This document shows, one piece after another, positions 8,151-16,327 of a DNA stretch of 64,000 bases. Below the pieces are notes generated by a model that was not told the DNA's origin, searched no databases, and saw only the letters and a program-made list of their open reading frames with translations. Positions within the stretch are counted from its first letter, which is position 1; each line of letters starts with the position of its first letter. Origin of the DNA: Phenylobacterium sp. RIFCSPHIGHO2_01_FULL_69_31. GTDB lineage: Bacteria; Pseudomonadota; Alphaproteobacteria; Caulobacterales; Caulobacteraceae. Where the stretch lies: positions 62,001-126,000 of the forward strand of contig NZ_MHXN01000014.1 of NCBI RefSeq assembly GCF_001824475.1, read 5' to 3'. Position numbers and translations under genes: made by a program.

Positions 8151-9274
8151 AGCGCGGTACAGGCTGCCTCGATCAGGCGCCTGGGACGGGCGTCGCCCAT
8201 CAGGGCGACGCCCTGCTTGTTCATGACGTAGGCGCCGCCGAGCTTCCGCTCGGGGTCGGCGAAGGCGCAGGAGCCACCCCAGCCGGAATGGCCGAAGGCT
8301 TCGCGTCCCGGGCCCCACGGGAAGTTCGGCTCGTTGCGCATGAAGCCCGCAGCCCAGCTCATCACGAAGGGCAACACCAGGTCCTGGCCGCGGATGCGTT
8401 CGCGGGCGGCCTCGGCGATGAGGGGGGGCGACAGGATCTCGCCGCCGTCCAGCCAGCCGTCGTTGGCCAGGGCGCCCATCAGCTTCGCGAACGCCTCGGC
8501 GGTGGCGTAGCCGTTGGTGGAGGGCACCTCCATGCGGCGGTAGTCGGCGCCCGCCTTGCCGGCGGCGGACGACCAGGGGGCCAGGAAGGCCGCGCGGGTG
8601 GGCTCATTGATCTCGCCAAACTCGGGAACCGCGGTGGGCCGCTGGAGCTCGGCAAGCCGCGCGTCGGCGCCGTCCGGAAGCCCGATCCATAGATCGAGGC
8701 CAAAGGGGGCGCCGATGTCCTCGCGGAAGGCGGTCCCGATGGTGCGGCCATCCACCCGGCGGAAGATCTCGCCCACCACATAGCCGACCGTCACCGGGTG
8801 GTAGCCACTGGCTGTGCCGGGCGGCCACATGGGCGCCATGGCGGCGAGCCGCGCGCAGATGGCGTACCAGTCCGTCCACAGGCCGGGGTCCATGGGCTCG
8901 GCGAACCCGGGCAGGCCGTCCTGGTGCGAGATGGCCTGTTCGATGGTGACCTGGTCCTTGCCGGCCTGGGCGAACGCGGGCCAGACGCTGGCGACGGTCT
9001 GGCCGTAGTCCAGCTTCCCGGCGTCTACCAGCCGGGCGATCATCAGGGCCGCGACAGCCTTGGTGGTGGAGAAGACCGGGGCCAGGGTGCGCTGGTCCCA
9101 CGCCAGCGTGCGCTTGCGGTCGGCGAAGCCGCCCCAGATGTCCAGGACCACCTCGCCCGCCTCCACCAGGGTGAAGCGCGCGCCCAGTTCTTCGCCGGCC
9201 GCGAAGCTTGCGGCGAACACGTCCTTGACCCCGGCGAACCGCGCCGGCGCGAAGCCGGAAATCTCAACGCTCAT
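8147..9274 (-). CDS. serine hydrolase, beta-lactamase/esterase family
   Basis: A 375-residue class C beta-lactamase-fold hydrolase, probably an esterase (EstB type). The nucleophile motif STTK is at residues 69-72, the second motif YHP (in place of YxN) is at 158-160, and the third-motif-like HSG is at 329-331. No signal peptide is visible, which argues against a periplasmic beta-lactamase. Its TAG stop and the TAG of the convergent beta-barrel gene are the two strands of one CTAG. Its start codon overlaps the stop of pdxY upstream. Confidence 0.92.
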   Translation of the reverse strand: MSVEISGFAPARFAGVKDVFAASFAAGEELGARFTLVEAGEVVLDIWGGFADRKRTLAWDQRTLAPVFSTTKAVAALMIARLVDAGKLDYGQTVASVWPAFAQAGKDQVTIEQAISHQDGLPGFAEPMDPGLWTDWYAICARLAAMAPMWPPGTASGYHPVTVGYVVGEIFRRVDGRTIGTAFREDIGAPFGLDLWIGLPDGADARLAELQRPTAVPEFGEINEPTRAAFLAPWSSAAGKAGADYRRMEVPSTNGYATAEAFAKLMGALANDGWLDGGEILSPPLIAEAARERIRGQDLVLPFVMSWAAGFMRNEPNFPWGPGREAFGHSGWGGSCAFADPERKLGGAYVMNKQGVALMGDARPRRLIEAACTAL

Positions 9275-10116
9275 AGGCGTTCAATACGCACTTCCGCGGT
9301 GGGATTCACGATCCGATCGGCCATGGCGACGATGGGAAGCTCGTTCGACTTCCACGCCTCGGCCATGGCCACAACCTCGGCGGCCGCCCGGGCGGCGCGT
9401 TCGGCGGCGTCACGGGGGTCGCGTCCCTCCACGAGGCCTGCGCCGAAGCTGGCGGTGACCAGGTCGCCGGTCCCATTGGGCGCGGTTTCCCGCTTGGGAT
9501 GGGCGAACAGCACGGCCTCTTCCTTGTCCACGTAGAGCAGGCCAATCTCGCCCGGACCGGCCGGCGCCGAGGTCACCAGGGCCGGCTTGCCGACCGCGCG
9601 AACGGCGTCGCGCGCATCGGCGGCCGTGGCGATCTCGCGGTCGGCGAGAAATCCAAGCTCCCAGAGATTGGGCGTAATCCAGTCCGCCTGCGGCACAAGG
9701 CGCTTCTCGACCGCTTCGGCCACCTCGTACTTCACATAGAGGCCGCGCGGAGCATCGCCGAGGATGGGGTCCACCAACACCAGGGGCCGCGCGCCCCAGG
9801 CGTCGCTCCGCTCGGCGCCGCGCACCCTCTCGATCACGCCGGCGGCGATCTCCACCTGTTCCGGATCCGAGAAATGGCCGGTGATGATCAGATCCACGAG
9901 GCCGAACAGGGCGTCGGCCTCGATGTCGCCCAGCATGCGGCGGAACACCTCCGGAGAGGTCACTTCGCCCTGGCCGCCGCGCGCGGGCGTGCGGCCGAAC
10001 ATGACCGTGGGCGCCAGCACCGGGTCGATCTTGTGCGCCGCGAGCACGTACTGCTGCGCCGCCCCGCCGATGCGGGAGGCCGCGACGAAGGACGAAAGGA
10101 TAAGGGCTAGAGGCAC
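9271..10116 (-). CDS. pdxY: pyridoxal kinase (PdxY type)
   Basis: A 281-residue ribokinase-fold kinase that phosphorylates pyridoxal to PLP. It has an N-terminal SSFVAASRIGGAA substrate region, the VLVDPILGD segment, and the catalytic anion-hole motif NGTGD at residues 214-218 with D218 as catalytic base. It starts at a GTG, 74 bp downstream of ahcY on the same strand. The stop overlaps the serine hydrolase start. Thiamine biosynthesis kinase ThiD is a related fold, but the sequence around TPNLWELG favours pyridoxal kinase. Confidence 0.9.
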   Translation of the reverse strand: MPLALILSSFVAASRIGGAAQQYVLAAHKIDPVLAPTVMFGRTPARGGQGEVTSPEVFRRMLGDIEADALFGLVDLIITGHFSDPEQVEIAAGVIERVRGAERSDAWGARPLVLVDPILGDAPRGLYVKYEVAEAVEKRLVPQADWITPNLWELGFLADREIATAADARDAVRAVGKPALVTSAPAGPGEIGLLYVDKEEAVLFAHPKRETAPNGTGDLVTASFGAGLVEGRDPRDAAERAARAAAEVVAMAEAWKSNELPIVAMADRIVNPTAEVRIERL

Positions 10117-10190
10117 ATCGATGCCCCTAGCCCAAACAGCAAAGCTGAACCAGCCTTCTTTCTACCGAGACGGTAAAGGCCTGGCGAAAA

Positions 10191-11582
10191 CTAGTAGCGG
10201 TAGTGCTCGGGCTTGAACGGCCCCTCCGGCGTGACGCCGATATAGTCAGCCTGTTCCTGGCTAAGCTTGGTCAGCTTGGCGCCCAGCTTGTCGAGGTGGA
10301 GCATCGCCACCTTCTCATCCAGGTGCTTGGGCAGGGTGTAGACCTTCTTCTCGTACTTCGCGCCATTCACCCACAGCTCGATCTGGGCCAGGGTCTGGTT
10401 GGTAAAGGAGGCGCTCATGACGAAGCTGGGGTGGCCGGTGGCGTTGCCCAGGTTCACGAGGCGCCCTTCCGACAGGACGATGATCTTCTTGCCGTCGGGG
10501 AATTCCACGTGGTGGACCTGCGGCTTGATCTCGTCCCACTTGAAGTTGCGCAGGCCGGCGATCTGAATCTCGGAGTCGAAGTGACCGATGTTGCAGACGA
10601 TGGCGTTGTTTTTCATCTTCCGCATGTGGTCGACGGTCAGCACGTCCTTGTTGCCCGTGGCCGTGCAGAAGATGTCGCCCTTGTCGGCGGCGTCTTCCAT
10701 GGTGACGACCTCGTAGCCCTCCATCGCCGCCTGCAGGGCGCAGATCGGATCGACTTCGGTGACCATGACCCGGGCGCCGCCGTTGCGCAGCGAAGCGGCC
10801 GAGCCCTTGCCCACGTCGCCGTAACCCAGGACCACCGCCACCTTGCCGGCCAGCATCACGTCGGTGCCGCGGCGGATGGCGTCCACCAGGCTCTCGCGGC
10901 AGCCGTACAGGTTGTCGAACTTCGACTTGGTGACGCTGTCGTTGACGTTGATGGCCGTGAACGGCAGCTCGCCACGCTCGTGCATCTGGTACAGGCGGTG
11001 CACGCCCGTGGTGGTCTCTTCCGACACGCCGCGGCAGGCGTCGCGGATGGCGCTGTAGAAGCCCGGCTTCTCCTTCAGGTACCGCTTCATCACGGCGAAG
11101 AGGGCTTCCTCCTCCTCGTTGGTCGGATTGTTGAGGAGGCTGGGATCCTTCTCGGCCTTGGGACCCAGGACGCAGAGCAGGGTGGCGTCGCCGCCGTCGT
11201 CCAGGATCAGGTTCGGATAGCCGCCGTCGTGCCACTCGAAGATCTTGTGGGCGTATTCCCAGTACTCGACCAGCGTCTCGCCCTTGATGGCGAACACCGG
11301 CGTGCCCTTGGCCGCGATGGCAGCGGCCGCGTGGTCCTGGGTGGAGAAGATGTTGCACGAGGCCCAGCGGACCTCGGCGCCCAGGGCCTGCAGCGTCTCG
11401 ATCAGGACCGCGGTCTGGATCGTCATGTGCAGCGAGCCGGCGATGCGGGCGCCCTTCAGCGGCTGCGACTTGCCGAACTCGGCGCGCGTGGCCATCAGGC
11501 CCGGCATCTCGGTTTCGGCGATTTCGATTTCCTTGCGGCCCCAGTCGGCAAGCGACAGGTCCTTCACGACATAGTCGGTCAT
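10191..11582 (-). CDS. ahcY: adenosylhomocysteinase
   Basis: Hydrolyses S-adenosylhomocysteine to adenosine and homocysteine, clearing the inhibitor of methyltransferases and feeding methionine or cysteine synthesis. It has 463 residues, including the ~40-residue insertion (about 140-180) usual in bacterial forms. The NAD-binding loop GYGDVGKG is at 253-260, and the C terminus KPEHYRY is characteristic. It is transcribed away from bioB. The shared intergenic region contains a perfect palindrome (11653-11670) that may be a methionine-cycle operator. Confidence 0.99.
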   Translation of the reverse strand: MTDYVVKDLSLADWGRKEIEIAETEMPGLMATRAEFGKSQPLKGARIAGSLHMTIQTAVLIETLQALGAEVRWASCNIFSTQDHAAAAIAAKGTPVFAIKGETLVEYWEYAHKIFEWHDGGYPNLILDDGGDATLLCVLGPKAEKDPSLLNNPTNEEEEALFAVMKRYLKEKPGFYSAIRDACRGVSEETTTGVHRLYQMHERGELPFTAINVNDSVTKSKFDNLYGCRESLVDAIRRGTDVMLAGKVAVVLGYGDVGKGSAASLRNGGARVMVTEVDPICALQAAMEGYEVVTMEDAADKGDIFCTATGNKDVLTVDHMRKMKNNAIVCNIGHFDSEIQIAGLRNFKWDEIKPQVHHVEFPDGKKIIVLSEGRLVNLGNATGHPSFVMSASFTNQTLAQIELWVNGAKYEKKVYTLPKHLDEKVAMLHLDKLGAKLTKLSQEQADYIGVTPEGPFKPEHYRY

Positions 11583-11652
11583 CTTCGATCCTGATCGGAA
11601 TGGCAGCGTTGACGGCCCCTATAGCCGTGCGCCCGCGAGGGATCAACTTTCA

Positions 11653-11670
11653 TATAAAGAACTCTTTATA
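11653..11670. promoter_or_regulatory. perfect palindrome between ahcY and bioB, candidate SahR-type operator
   Basis: TATAAAGA-AC-TCTTTATA is a perfect 8-bp inverted repeat with a 2-bp centre, strongly AT-rich against the surrounding GC-rich sequence. It is 71 bp from the ahcY start and 67 bp from bioB. From memory, AT-rich palindromes of this type are operators of SahR, the ArsR-family regulator of SAH and methionine cycle genes in proteobacteria; I cannot check the exact consensus. Which of the two divergent genes it controls is inference; ahcY is the natural target. Confidence 0.55.
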
Positions 11671-11736
11671 CGACCGCCGTTGCCCGCCGCAGCGTGACCG
11701 GTCTATCCGGGCGCCTCCTTCCGTGGAGTAAAGACC

Positions 11737-12723
11737 ATGAATGCGCCGGTGCGTATCGCCGATCCCGCCCAGCCCCGCCACGACTGGACGCTGGAGGAGG
11801 TTGAGGCGCTGTTCGAGCTGCCGTTCACCGAGCTGGTGTTCCGGGCCGCCGAGGTCCACCGCCGCTGGTTCGACCCGACCGAACTGCAGCTCTCGCAGCT
11901 CCTGTCGGTCAAGACCGGCGGCTGTCCGGAGGACTGCGGCTACTGCGCACAGAGCCAGAAGTTCAAGACGGGGGTGGCAGCCTCGAAGCTGCTGGACGCC
12001 GAGACCGTGATCGCCGCAGCCAGGGACGCCAAGGCGGGCGGCGCCCAGCGCTTCTGCATGGGCGCGGCGTGGCGCGACGTGAAGGACCGCGACCTGCCCA
12101 AGGTGGCCGCGATGATCTCAGGCGTGAAGGCGCTGGGCCTGGAGACCTGCGCGACCCTTGGGATGCTGACGCCCGACCAGGCGAAGGCGCTGAAGGACGC
12201 CGGCCTCGACTACTACAACCACAACCTCGACACCGGCCCGGACTATTACGACAAGGTCGTCACCACCCGGACCTACCAGGACCGGCTGGACACCCTGGCG
12301 GCCGTCCGCGACGCCGGCATGGCCACCTGCTGCGGCGGCATCGTGGGCATGGGCGAGACGCGCCGCGACCGGGCGGGGCTGCTACACCAGCTCGCCACCC
12401 TGCCCGCGCATCCGGACAGCCTGCCGATCAACGACCTGATGCCGATCCCCGGCACGCCCCTGGGGGACTCCAAGGCGGTGGAACCTTTGGAGTTCGTGCG
12501 CATGATCGCCGTGGCGCGGATCGTCTGTCCGAAGTCTATGGTCCGCATCGCCGCCGGCCGCGAGCACATGTCGAAGGAACTGCAGGCCCTCTGCTTCCTG
12601 GCCGGCGCCAATTCGATCTTCGTGGGCGCCCGCCTGCTGACGACAAACAACCCCGGGCGCGACAACGACGACGTCCTGCTGGCGGATCTCAAGATGCGTC
12701 CGATGGGCAGCGCGGCGGCTTAA
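11737..12723 (+). CDS. bioB: biotin synthase
   Basis: Radical-SAM enzyme that inserts sulfur into dethiobiotin. It has 328 residues. The 4Fe-4S cluster cysteines are C63, C67 and C70 in [10 protein letters not shown]. The family segments [13 protein letters not shown] and the [14 protein letters not shown] region with further cluster ligands are present. The ribosome-binding site is GTGGAG. The rest of the biotin pathway is not in this window. No BioR-type box is evident upstream. Confidence 0.98.
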   Translation: MNAPVRIADPAQPRHDWTLEEVEALFELPFTELVFRAAEVHRRWFDPTELQLSQLLSVKTGGCPEDCGYCAQSQKFKTGVAASKLLDAETVIAAARDAKAGGAQRFCMGAAWRDVKDRDLPKVAAMISGVKALGLETCATLGMLTPDQAKALKDAGLDYYNHNLDTGPDYYDKVVTTRTYQDRLDTLAAVRDAGMATCCGGIVGMGETRRDRAGLLHQLATLPAHPDSLPINDLMPIPGTPLGDSKAVEPLEFVRMIAVARIVCPKSMVRIAAGREHMSKELQALCFLAGANSIFVGARLLTTNNPGRDNDDVLLADLKMRPMGSAAA

Positions 12724-12904
12724 GAGCCGCCCAGCCAGCTCCCGTGGGGCGCGGAGACTCCCGGGGTTTCAACCCCCTCCCCCTTGGGGGAGCTCGCGAA
12801 GCGAGCGGGGGTTTGGGTCCACGGGTGTGCCGAACAGGAGTTGTCGGGACGGCCCTAGCTCAGCCGTCCTCCGGCTCCTATCTGGGTGGCTTCGAGGAGA
12901 GCGC
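12724..12904. other. bioB to ABC transporter intergenic region
   Basis: The 181-bp gap holds one palindromic repeat unit (12771-12814, listed separately). It also holds a hairpin pairing GGACGGC (12847-12853) with GCCGTCC (12863-12869), which lies 35 bp before the GTG of the ABC ATPase gene. I see no convincing promoter. Confidence 0.5.
12771..12814. repeat. palindromic repeat unit (copy B)
   Basis: A single unit with a C-run, CTTGGGGGAG, then the hairpin GCTCGCGAAGCGAGC and a final GGGGGTTT. It has the same architecture as copies A2 and C and lies in the same orientation, in the gap between bioB and the ABC transporter genes. Confidence 0.65.
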
Positions 12905-13831
12905 GTGCAGCCGATCATATCCATCCAGGGCCTGGCGAAGACCTACGCCGGCGGGTTCCAGGCCCTGAAGGGCGTCGACCTCGAGATCCGCAAGGGCGAG
13001 ATTTTCGCCCTGCTGGGTCCGAACGGCGCCGGCAAGACCACCTTGATCGGCATCGTTTGTGGCTTGGTGCGGATGACCGCAGGGACCGTCACCGCCGACG
13101 GTCACGACATCCTCAAGGATTTTCGCGCCGCGCGGACCAAGATCGGCCTCGTGCCGCAGGAGATCTCCACCGACGCCTTCGAGAAGGTGTGGGACACGGT
13201 GAAGTTCAGCCGCGGCCTGTTCGGCCGCCCACCGAACGACGCCTACCTGGAGAAAGTCCTGAAGGACCTCAGCCTCTGGGACAAGAAGGACACCAAGATC
13301 ATGGCGCTCTCGGGCGGCATGAAGCGGCGGGTGATGATCGCCAAGGCGCTCAGCCACGAGCCCTCGATCCTGTTCCTGGACGAGCCCACCGCCGGCGTGG
13401 ATGTCGAGCTGCGCCGCGACATGTGGGAGATGGTCCGGGGCCTGCGGGAGCAGGGCGTGACCATCATCCTGACCACCCACTACATCGAGGAAGCCGAGGA
13501 GATGGCCGACCGGATCGGCGTCATCAGCCGCGGCGAGCTGATCCTGGTGGAGGACAAGGACGTCCTCATGCGCAAGCTCGGCAAGAAGCAGCTCACGTTG
13601 CACCTGCAGGAGCCGTTGCAGGCGCTGCCGGCGGGGCTCGAAACCTATGCGCTTGAACTGGCCGCCGAGGGATCGGAGCTGGTCTACACCTTCGACGCCC
13701 AGGCCGAGACCACCGGCATCGCCGAGCTGATGAAGCGGCTCGCCGAGCGCGGCGTCGACTTCAAGGACCTCCGGACCCAGGAGAGTTCGCTCGAGGATAT
13801 TTTCGTCAGCCTCGTGAGGGCCCGCGCATGA
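12905..13831 (+). CDS. ABC transporter ATP-binding protein (ABC-2 type exporter)
   Basis: A 308-residue ATPase of the ABC-2 class. Walker [10 protein letters not shown] is at residues 38-46, the signature LSGGMKRR at 135-142 and Walker B ILFLDEP at 155-161. A C-terminal extension of ~70 residues follows, as in YadG/NodI-like exporters. I chose GTG 12905 because GAGGAG precedes it and the product then begins [13 protein letters not shown]; an upstream ATG in frame would add 26 unconserved residues. The stop overlaps the ATG of the permease (ATGA), so they form one transporter. The substrate is unknown. Confidence 0.93.
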   Translation: MQPIISIQGLAKTYAGGFQALKGVDLEIRKGEIFALLGPNGAGKTTLIGIVCGLVRMTAGTVTADGHDILKDFRAARTKIGLVPQEISTDAFEKVWDTVKFSRGLFGRPPNDAYLEKVLKDLSLWDKKDTKIMALSGGMKRRVMIAKALSHEPSILFLDEPTAGVDVELRRDMWEMVRGLREQGVTIILTTHYIEEAEEMADRIGVISRGELILVEDKDVLMRKLGKKQLTLHLQEPLQALPAGLETYALELAAEGSELVYTFDAQAETTGIAELMKRLAERGVDFKDLRTQESSLEDIFVSLVRARA

Positions 13832-14589
13832 ACCCCCACGCCGTCCGCGCCATCTACCTCTTCGAGATGCACCGGTGGGTCCGGACCATCGTCCAGAGCG
13901 TCGCCGCCCCGGTGATCACGACGTCGCTGTATTTCATCGTCTTCGGCGCCGCGATCGGCAGCCGCATGCCTTCCATCGACGGCGTCAGCTACGGCGCCTT
14001 CATCGTGCCGGGCCTTCTGATGCTGTCGATCCTGACCGAGAGCATCTCCAACGGCTCGTTTGGGATCTACATGCCGAAGTTCGCCGGCACGATCTACGAG
14101 GTGCTGTCAGCGCCCGTCTCGGCCGCCGAGGTGGTGCTGGGATATGTGGGCGCGGCGGCGACCAAGTCCGTCGTGCTGGGCCTGGTGATCCTGGCCACGG
14201 CGCGGATCTTCGTGCCGTACGAAATCAACCACCCCTTCGTCATGCTGGCCTTCCTGGTGCTGACGTCGGTGACCTTCAGCCTGTTCGGCTTCCTGACCGG
14301 CATCTGGGCCGATGGATGGGAGAAGCTGTCGATCATCCCGACGCTGGTGATCACGCCGCTGACGTTCCTGGGCGGTAGCTTCTATTCCATCGACATGCTG
14401 CCGGGCGTCTGGAAGACGATCGCCCTCTTCAACCCCGTGGTCTACCTGGTCAGCGGCTTCCGCTGGAGCTTCTACGGCGTCTCGGACGTCGGCGTCGGCG
14501 TCAGCCTTGCGGCGACGCTGGGCTTCCTGGCGTTGTGCCTGGCGGCGGTGACCTGGATCTTCCGGACGGGGTGGCGGCTGAAGACTTGA
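13828..14589 (+). CDS. ABC-2 type transporter permease
   Basis: A 253-residue inner-membrane protein with about six hydrophobic segments, typical of the ABC-2 permeases (YadH/NodJ-like). It contains the conserved [18 protein letters not shown] coupling helix region and the [19 protein letters not shown] loop. It overlaps the ATPase gene by four bases and is its obvious partner in export of an unidentified substrate. It is followed by a palindromic repeat unit. Confidence 0.93.
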   Translation: MNPHAVRAIYLFEMHRWVRTIVQSVAAPVITTSLYFIVFGAAIGSRMPSIDGVSYGAFIVPGLLMLSILTESISNGSFGIYMPKFAGTIYEVLSAPVSAAEVVLGYVGAAATKSVVLGLVILATARIFVPYEINHPFVMLAFLVLTSVTFSLFGFLTGIWADGWEKLSIIPTLVITPLTFLGGSFYSIDMLPGVWKTIALFNPVVYLVSGFRWSFYGVSDVGVGVSLAATLGFLALCLAAVTWIFRTGWRLKT

Positions 14590-14607
14590 GATCGCGTCGC
14601 TCCAATT

Positions 14608-14656
14608 GCTCCCCCTCCGGGGGAGCTGTCAGCGGAGCTGACTGAGGGGGCTTCCA
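14608..14656. repeat. palindromic repeat unit (copy C), left border of DUF559 unit
   Basis: The unit reads GCTCCCCCTCCGGGGGAGCT, then GTCAGCGGAGCTGAC, then TGAGGGGGCTTCCA. It contains two stems: CTCCCCC/GGGGGAG and GTCAGC/GCTGAC. Its right end is the reverse complement of the start of copy D (TGGAAGCCCCC), so copies C and D form inverted borders about 430 bp apart around the DUF559 gene. Confidence 0.75.
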
Positions 14657-14720
14657 CGCAGAACGCGTATTCAGAGCCACGCATCTTGAAGAACAATTAA
14701 AGAACATCTAGCCTTGCGAC

Positions 14721-15146
14721 ATGCAGGCGCGACACGATACCCGCGACTTCGCCCGGACCCTCCGCAGGCGGCTCAGCCTCCCAGAAGGACTGCTCTGGCG
14801 CGCGATCAAAGGCAGGAAGGCTGGCGGATTTCACTTCAGAAAACAGCATCCGCTCGGGCCCTATGTGCTCGACTTTTACTGCCACGAGGTTCGTCTTTGC
14901 GTGGAGATCGACGGCGCATCGCACGGAATGGGCCGACAAGCTCGGAAGGACGAGCGACGTGACGGATGGGTTGCGGAGAAGGGCATTCGAACACTCCGAA
15001 TTCCCGCCTCCTGCATCCTCGACGACGTCGATGACGCCGTGCAGATGATTGTGTCCGCTGCGGAGGGTGATGATCCGGGTTCTGAGTGGAAGCCCCCTCC
15101 GTCGCCTTCGGCGACACCTCCCCCGAAGGGGGAGGAACTGAGATAG
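14721..15146 (+). CDS. DUF559 endonuclease-like protein
   Basis: A 141-residue DUF559 protein of the VSR/PD-(D/E)XK nuclease-like group. Conserved positions are E22 in the PEGLLW helix, D51 in YVLDFYC, and E62/D64 in VEIDGASH. DUF559 proteins are common in Caulobacterales; their function is not established. The last ~20 residues, rich in proline, are encoded by the palindromic repeat copy D, and the TAG stop lies just past it. The gene stands alone between the ABC transporter and PTS genes, bounded on both sides by inverted repeat units. Confidence 0.9.
   Translation: MQARHDTRDFARTLRRRLSLPEGLLWRAIKGRKAGGFHFRKQHPLGPYVLDFYCHEVRLCVEIDGASHGMGRQARKDERRDGWVAEKGIRTLRIPASCILDDVDDAVQMIVSAAEGDDPGSEWKPPPSPSATPPPKGEELR
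15087..15136. repeat. palindromic repeat unit (copy D), right border, inside DUF559 3' end
   Basis: The unit starts TGGAAGCCCCCTCC, continues GTCGCCTTCGGCGAC (a perfect hairpin) and ends ACCTCCCCCGAAGGGGGAGG. It is oriented opposite to copy C. It is read in frame as the C-terminal tail of the DUF559 protein (residues ~122-138), so the repeat has become coding sequence or the gene has been captured with it. Confidence 0.75.
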
Positions 15147-15151
15147 CCCCC

Positions 15152-15427
15152 CTACTCGTCTTCCTCGAAGCGGGCGGCGACGAGATCGGCCAGGGCCTTT
15201 ACGGCCTCCTCCGCCTGGTGGCCTTCGGCCGCGATGTCGATGCAGCAGCCGGGGGCGGCGGCCAGCATCATCAGGCCCATGATGGAGCGGGCGTCGACGG
15301 TCTGGCCGTCCTTGGAGACCTTGACCTCGGCGTCGAACGCCGCGGCCAGCTTCACGAATTTCGCCGACGCGCGGGCGTGCAGCCCCCGCTTGTTGACGAT
15401 CTCGACGGTGCGACCTGCTTCGCTCAG
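15152..15427 (-). CDS. ptsH: phosphocarrier protein HPr (apparent CTG start)
   Basis: HPr of the alphaproteobacterial regulatory PTS, 91 residues. The phosphorylated histidine is H17 in KRGLHARAS, and the HprK target serine is S48 in RSIMGLMM. An in-frame TAA (15428-15430, the EIIA stop) bounds the frame upstream. Between that TAA and H17 there is no ATG, GTG or TTG. The first codon after the TAA is CTG, with GGAGAG six bases before it, so CTG is the likely start. The next ordinary start (GTG at 15355) would remove the active histidine. EIIA and HPr are in the same frame, separated only by TAA. Confidence 0.85.
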   Translation of the reverse strand: MSEAGRTVEIVNKRGLHARASAKFVKLAAAFDAEVKVSKDGQTVDARSIMGLMMLAAAPGCCIDIAAEGHQAEEAVKALADLVAARFEEDE

Positions 15428-15832
15428 TTACTTCTCTCCGGCCAGGACGTAAGACGCCACGGAGATGTACTTTCGCCCGGCTTCCTGCGCCGCGGCAACA
15501 GCATCTTCGAGGCTCACCCGGGTCCGGAGGCTGGCGAGCTTGATCAGCATGGGAAGATTGAGGCCGGCGATGACCTCGGCCTTTGTCTGTTCCATCACCG
15601 AGATGGCCAGGTTCGACGGCGTGCCGCCGAACATGTCGGTGAGCAGGATCACGCCCGTGCCAGACTCGACCCGCCCGCAGGCGGCCAGGATGTCCTGCCG
15701 GCGACGCTCCATATCGTCCTCGGGACCGATGCAGATGGCCTCCACGGCGGCCTGCGGGCCGACCACGTGCTCCATGGCGTAGATGAACTCTTGCGCCAGC
15801 CGGCCGTGAGTGACGATCACGAGGCCGATCAT
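15428..15832 (-). CDS. PTS EIIA component, mannose family (regulatory)
   Basis: A 134-residue EIIA of the mannose/sorbose family, the partner that accepts phosphate from HPr. The active histidine is H9 in VIVTHGRLAQEF, and the family segment GTGVILLTDMFGGTPSNLA follows. I start at ATG 15832; an in-frame TTG at 15841 would add three residues. No EIIB/EIIC permease is present, as usual for alphaproteobacteria, where this set regulates rather than transports. It lies between hprK and ptsH on the same strand. Confidence 0.92.
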   Translation of the reverse strand: MIGLVIVTHGRLAQEFIYAMEHVVGPQAAVEAICIGPEDDMERRRQDILAACGRVESGTGVILLTDMFGGTPSNLAISVMEQTKAEVIAGLNLPMLIKLASLRTRVSLEDAVAAAQEAGRKYISVASYVLAGEK

Positions 15833-15892
15833 GCCCGACAATCCAAGGGTATCCCCACCCGTGACGGCGCCCGAGGAGAGGCGCGAGCCGAG

Positions 15893-16327
15893 CTAGATAC
15901 GCCTCTTGTGCGCCGCGTCAAAGGCCTGCATCGCGCGGCTTAGTTTCGCAGGAGCCGAGGTTTCGAACGGCGCAACCGCCAGAAGTGGAATTGGAATTCC
16001 AAGGATCGTCTCGGTTGCGGGATCGGGCATCCGCTCCGGCGCTTCCAGGCGGACGAGTCCCGCGATCTCGCAGAAGCCCAAGGGCTCGATCGCTATCACA
16101 TCGACGCCCCGCACCTCGATCAGGCCGCGCAACGCATCCGGAGCCCGACCCCACAGCCGCCCATCCGAAGCCCAGGTCAGCACCCGGTCGTCGGCTACGA
16201 GGCGAAACCCCTGGTCCAGGGCCCGCAGCGCCAGGTCGCTCTTACCGGAACCCGACGGTCCCTCGATCAGCACCCCCCGCCAGAGCCCCCCGACCCGGCG
16301 CGCGACCAGGCCCGCATGGCGGATCAA
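15893..16327 (-). CDS. hprK: HPr kinase/phosphorylase, short alphaproteobacterial form
   Basis: A 144-residue HprK lacking the N-terminal domain of the Firmicutes enzyme, the usual form in alphaproteobacteria. Walker A GPSGSGKS is at residues 23-30 and the family signature LIEVRGVDV at about 69-77. It phosphorylates HPr on serine, matching S48 of the HPr encoded downstream. It starts at TTG 16327, which overlaps the TGA of chvG (TTGA), so translation is likely coupled to the sensor gene. Confidence 0.93.
   Translation of the reverse strand: MIRHAGLVARRVGGLWRGVLIEGPSGSGKSDLALRALDQGFRLVADDRVLTWASDGRLWGRAPDALRGLIEVRGVDVIAIEPLGFCEIAGLVRLEAPERMPDPATETILGIPIPLLAVAPFETSAPAKLSRAMQAFDAAHKRRI

Noticed and set aside
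11583-11736. SAH or SAM riboswitch upstream of ahcY
   Set aside because: The leader is short and shows no pseudoknot or the conserved stems I know for these classes; the dominant signal is an AT-rich DNA palindrome instead.
14721-15146. DUF559 gene as part of a restriction or defence island
   Set aside because: No methylase, helicase or other defence gene is adjacent; neighbours are an ABC exporter and the regulatory PTS.
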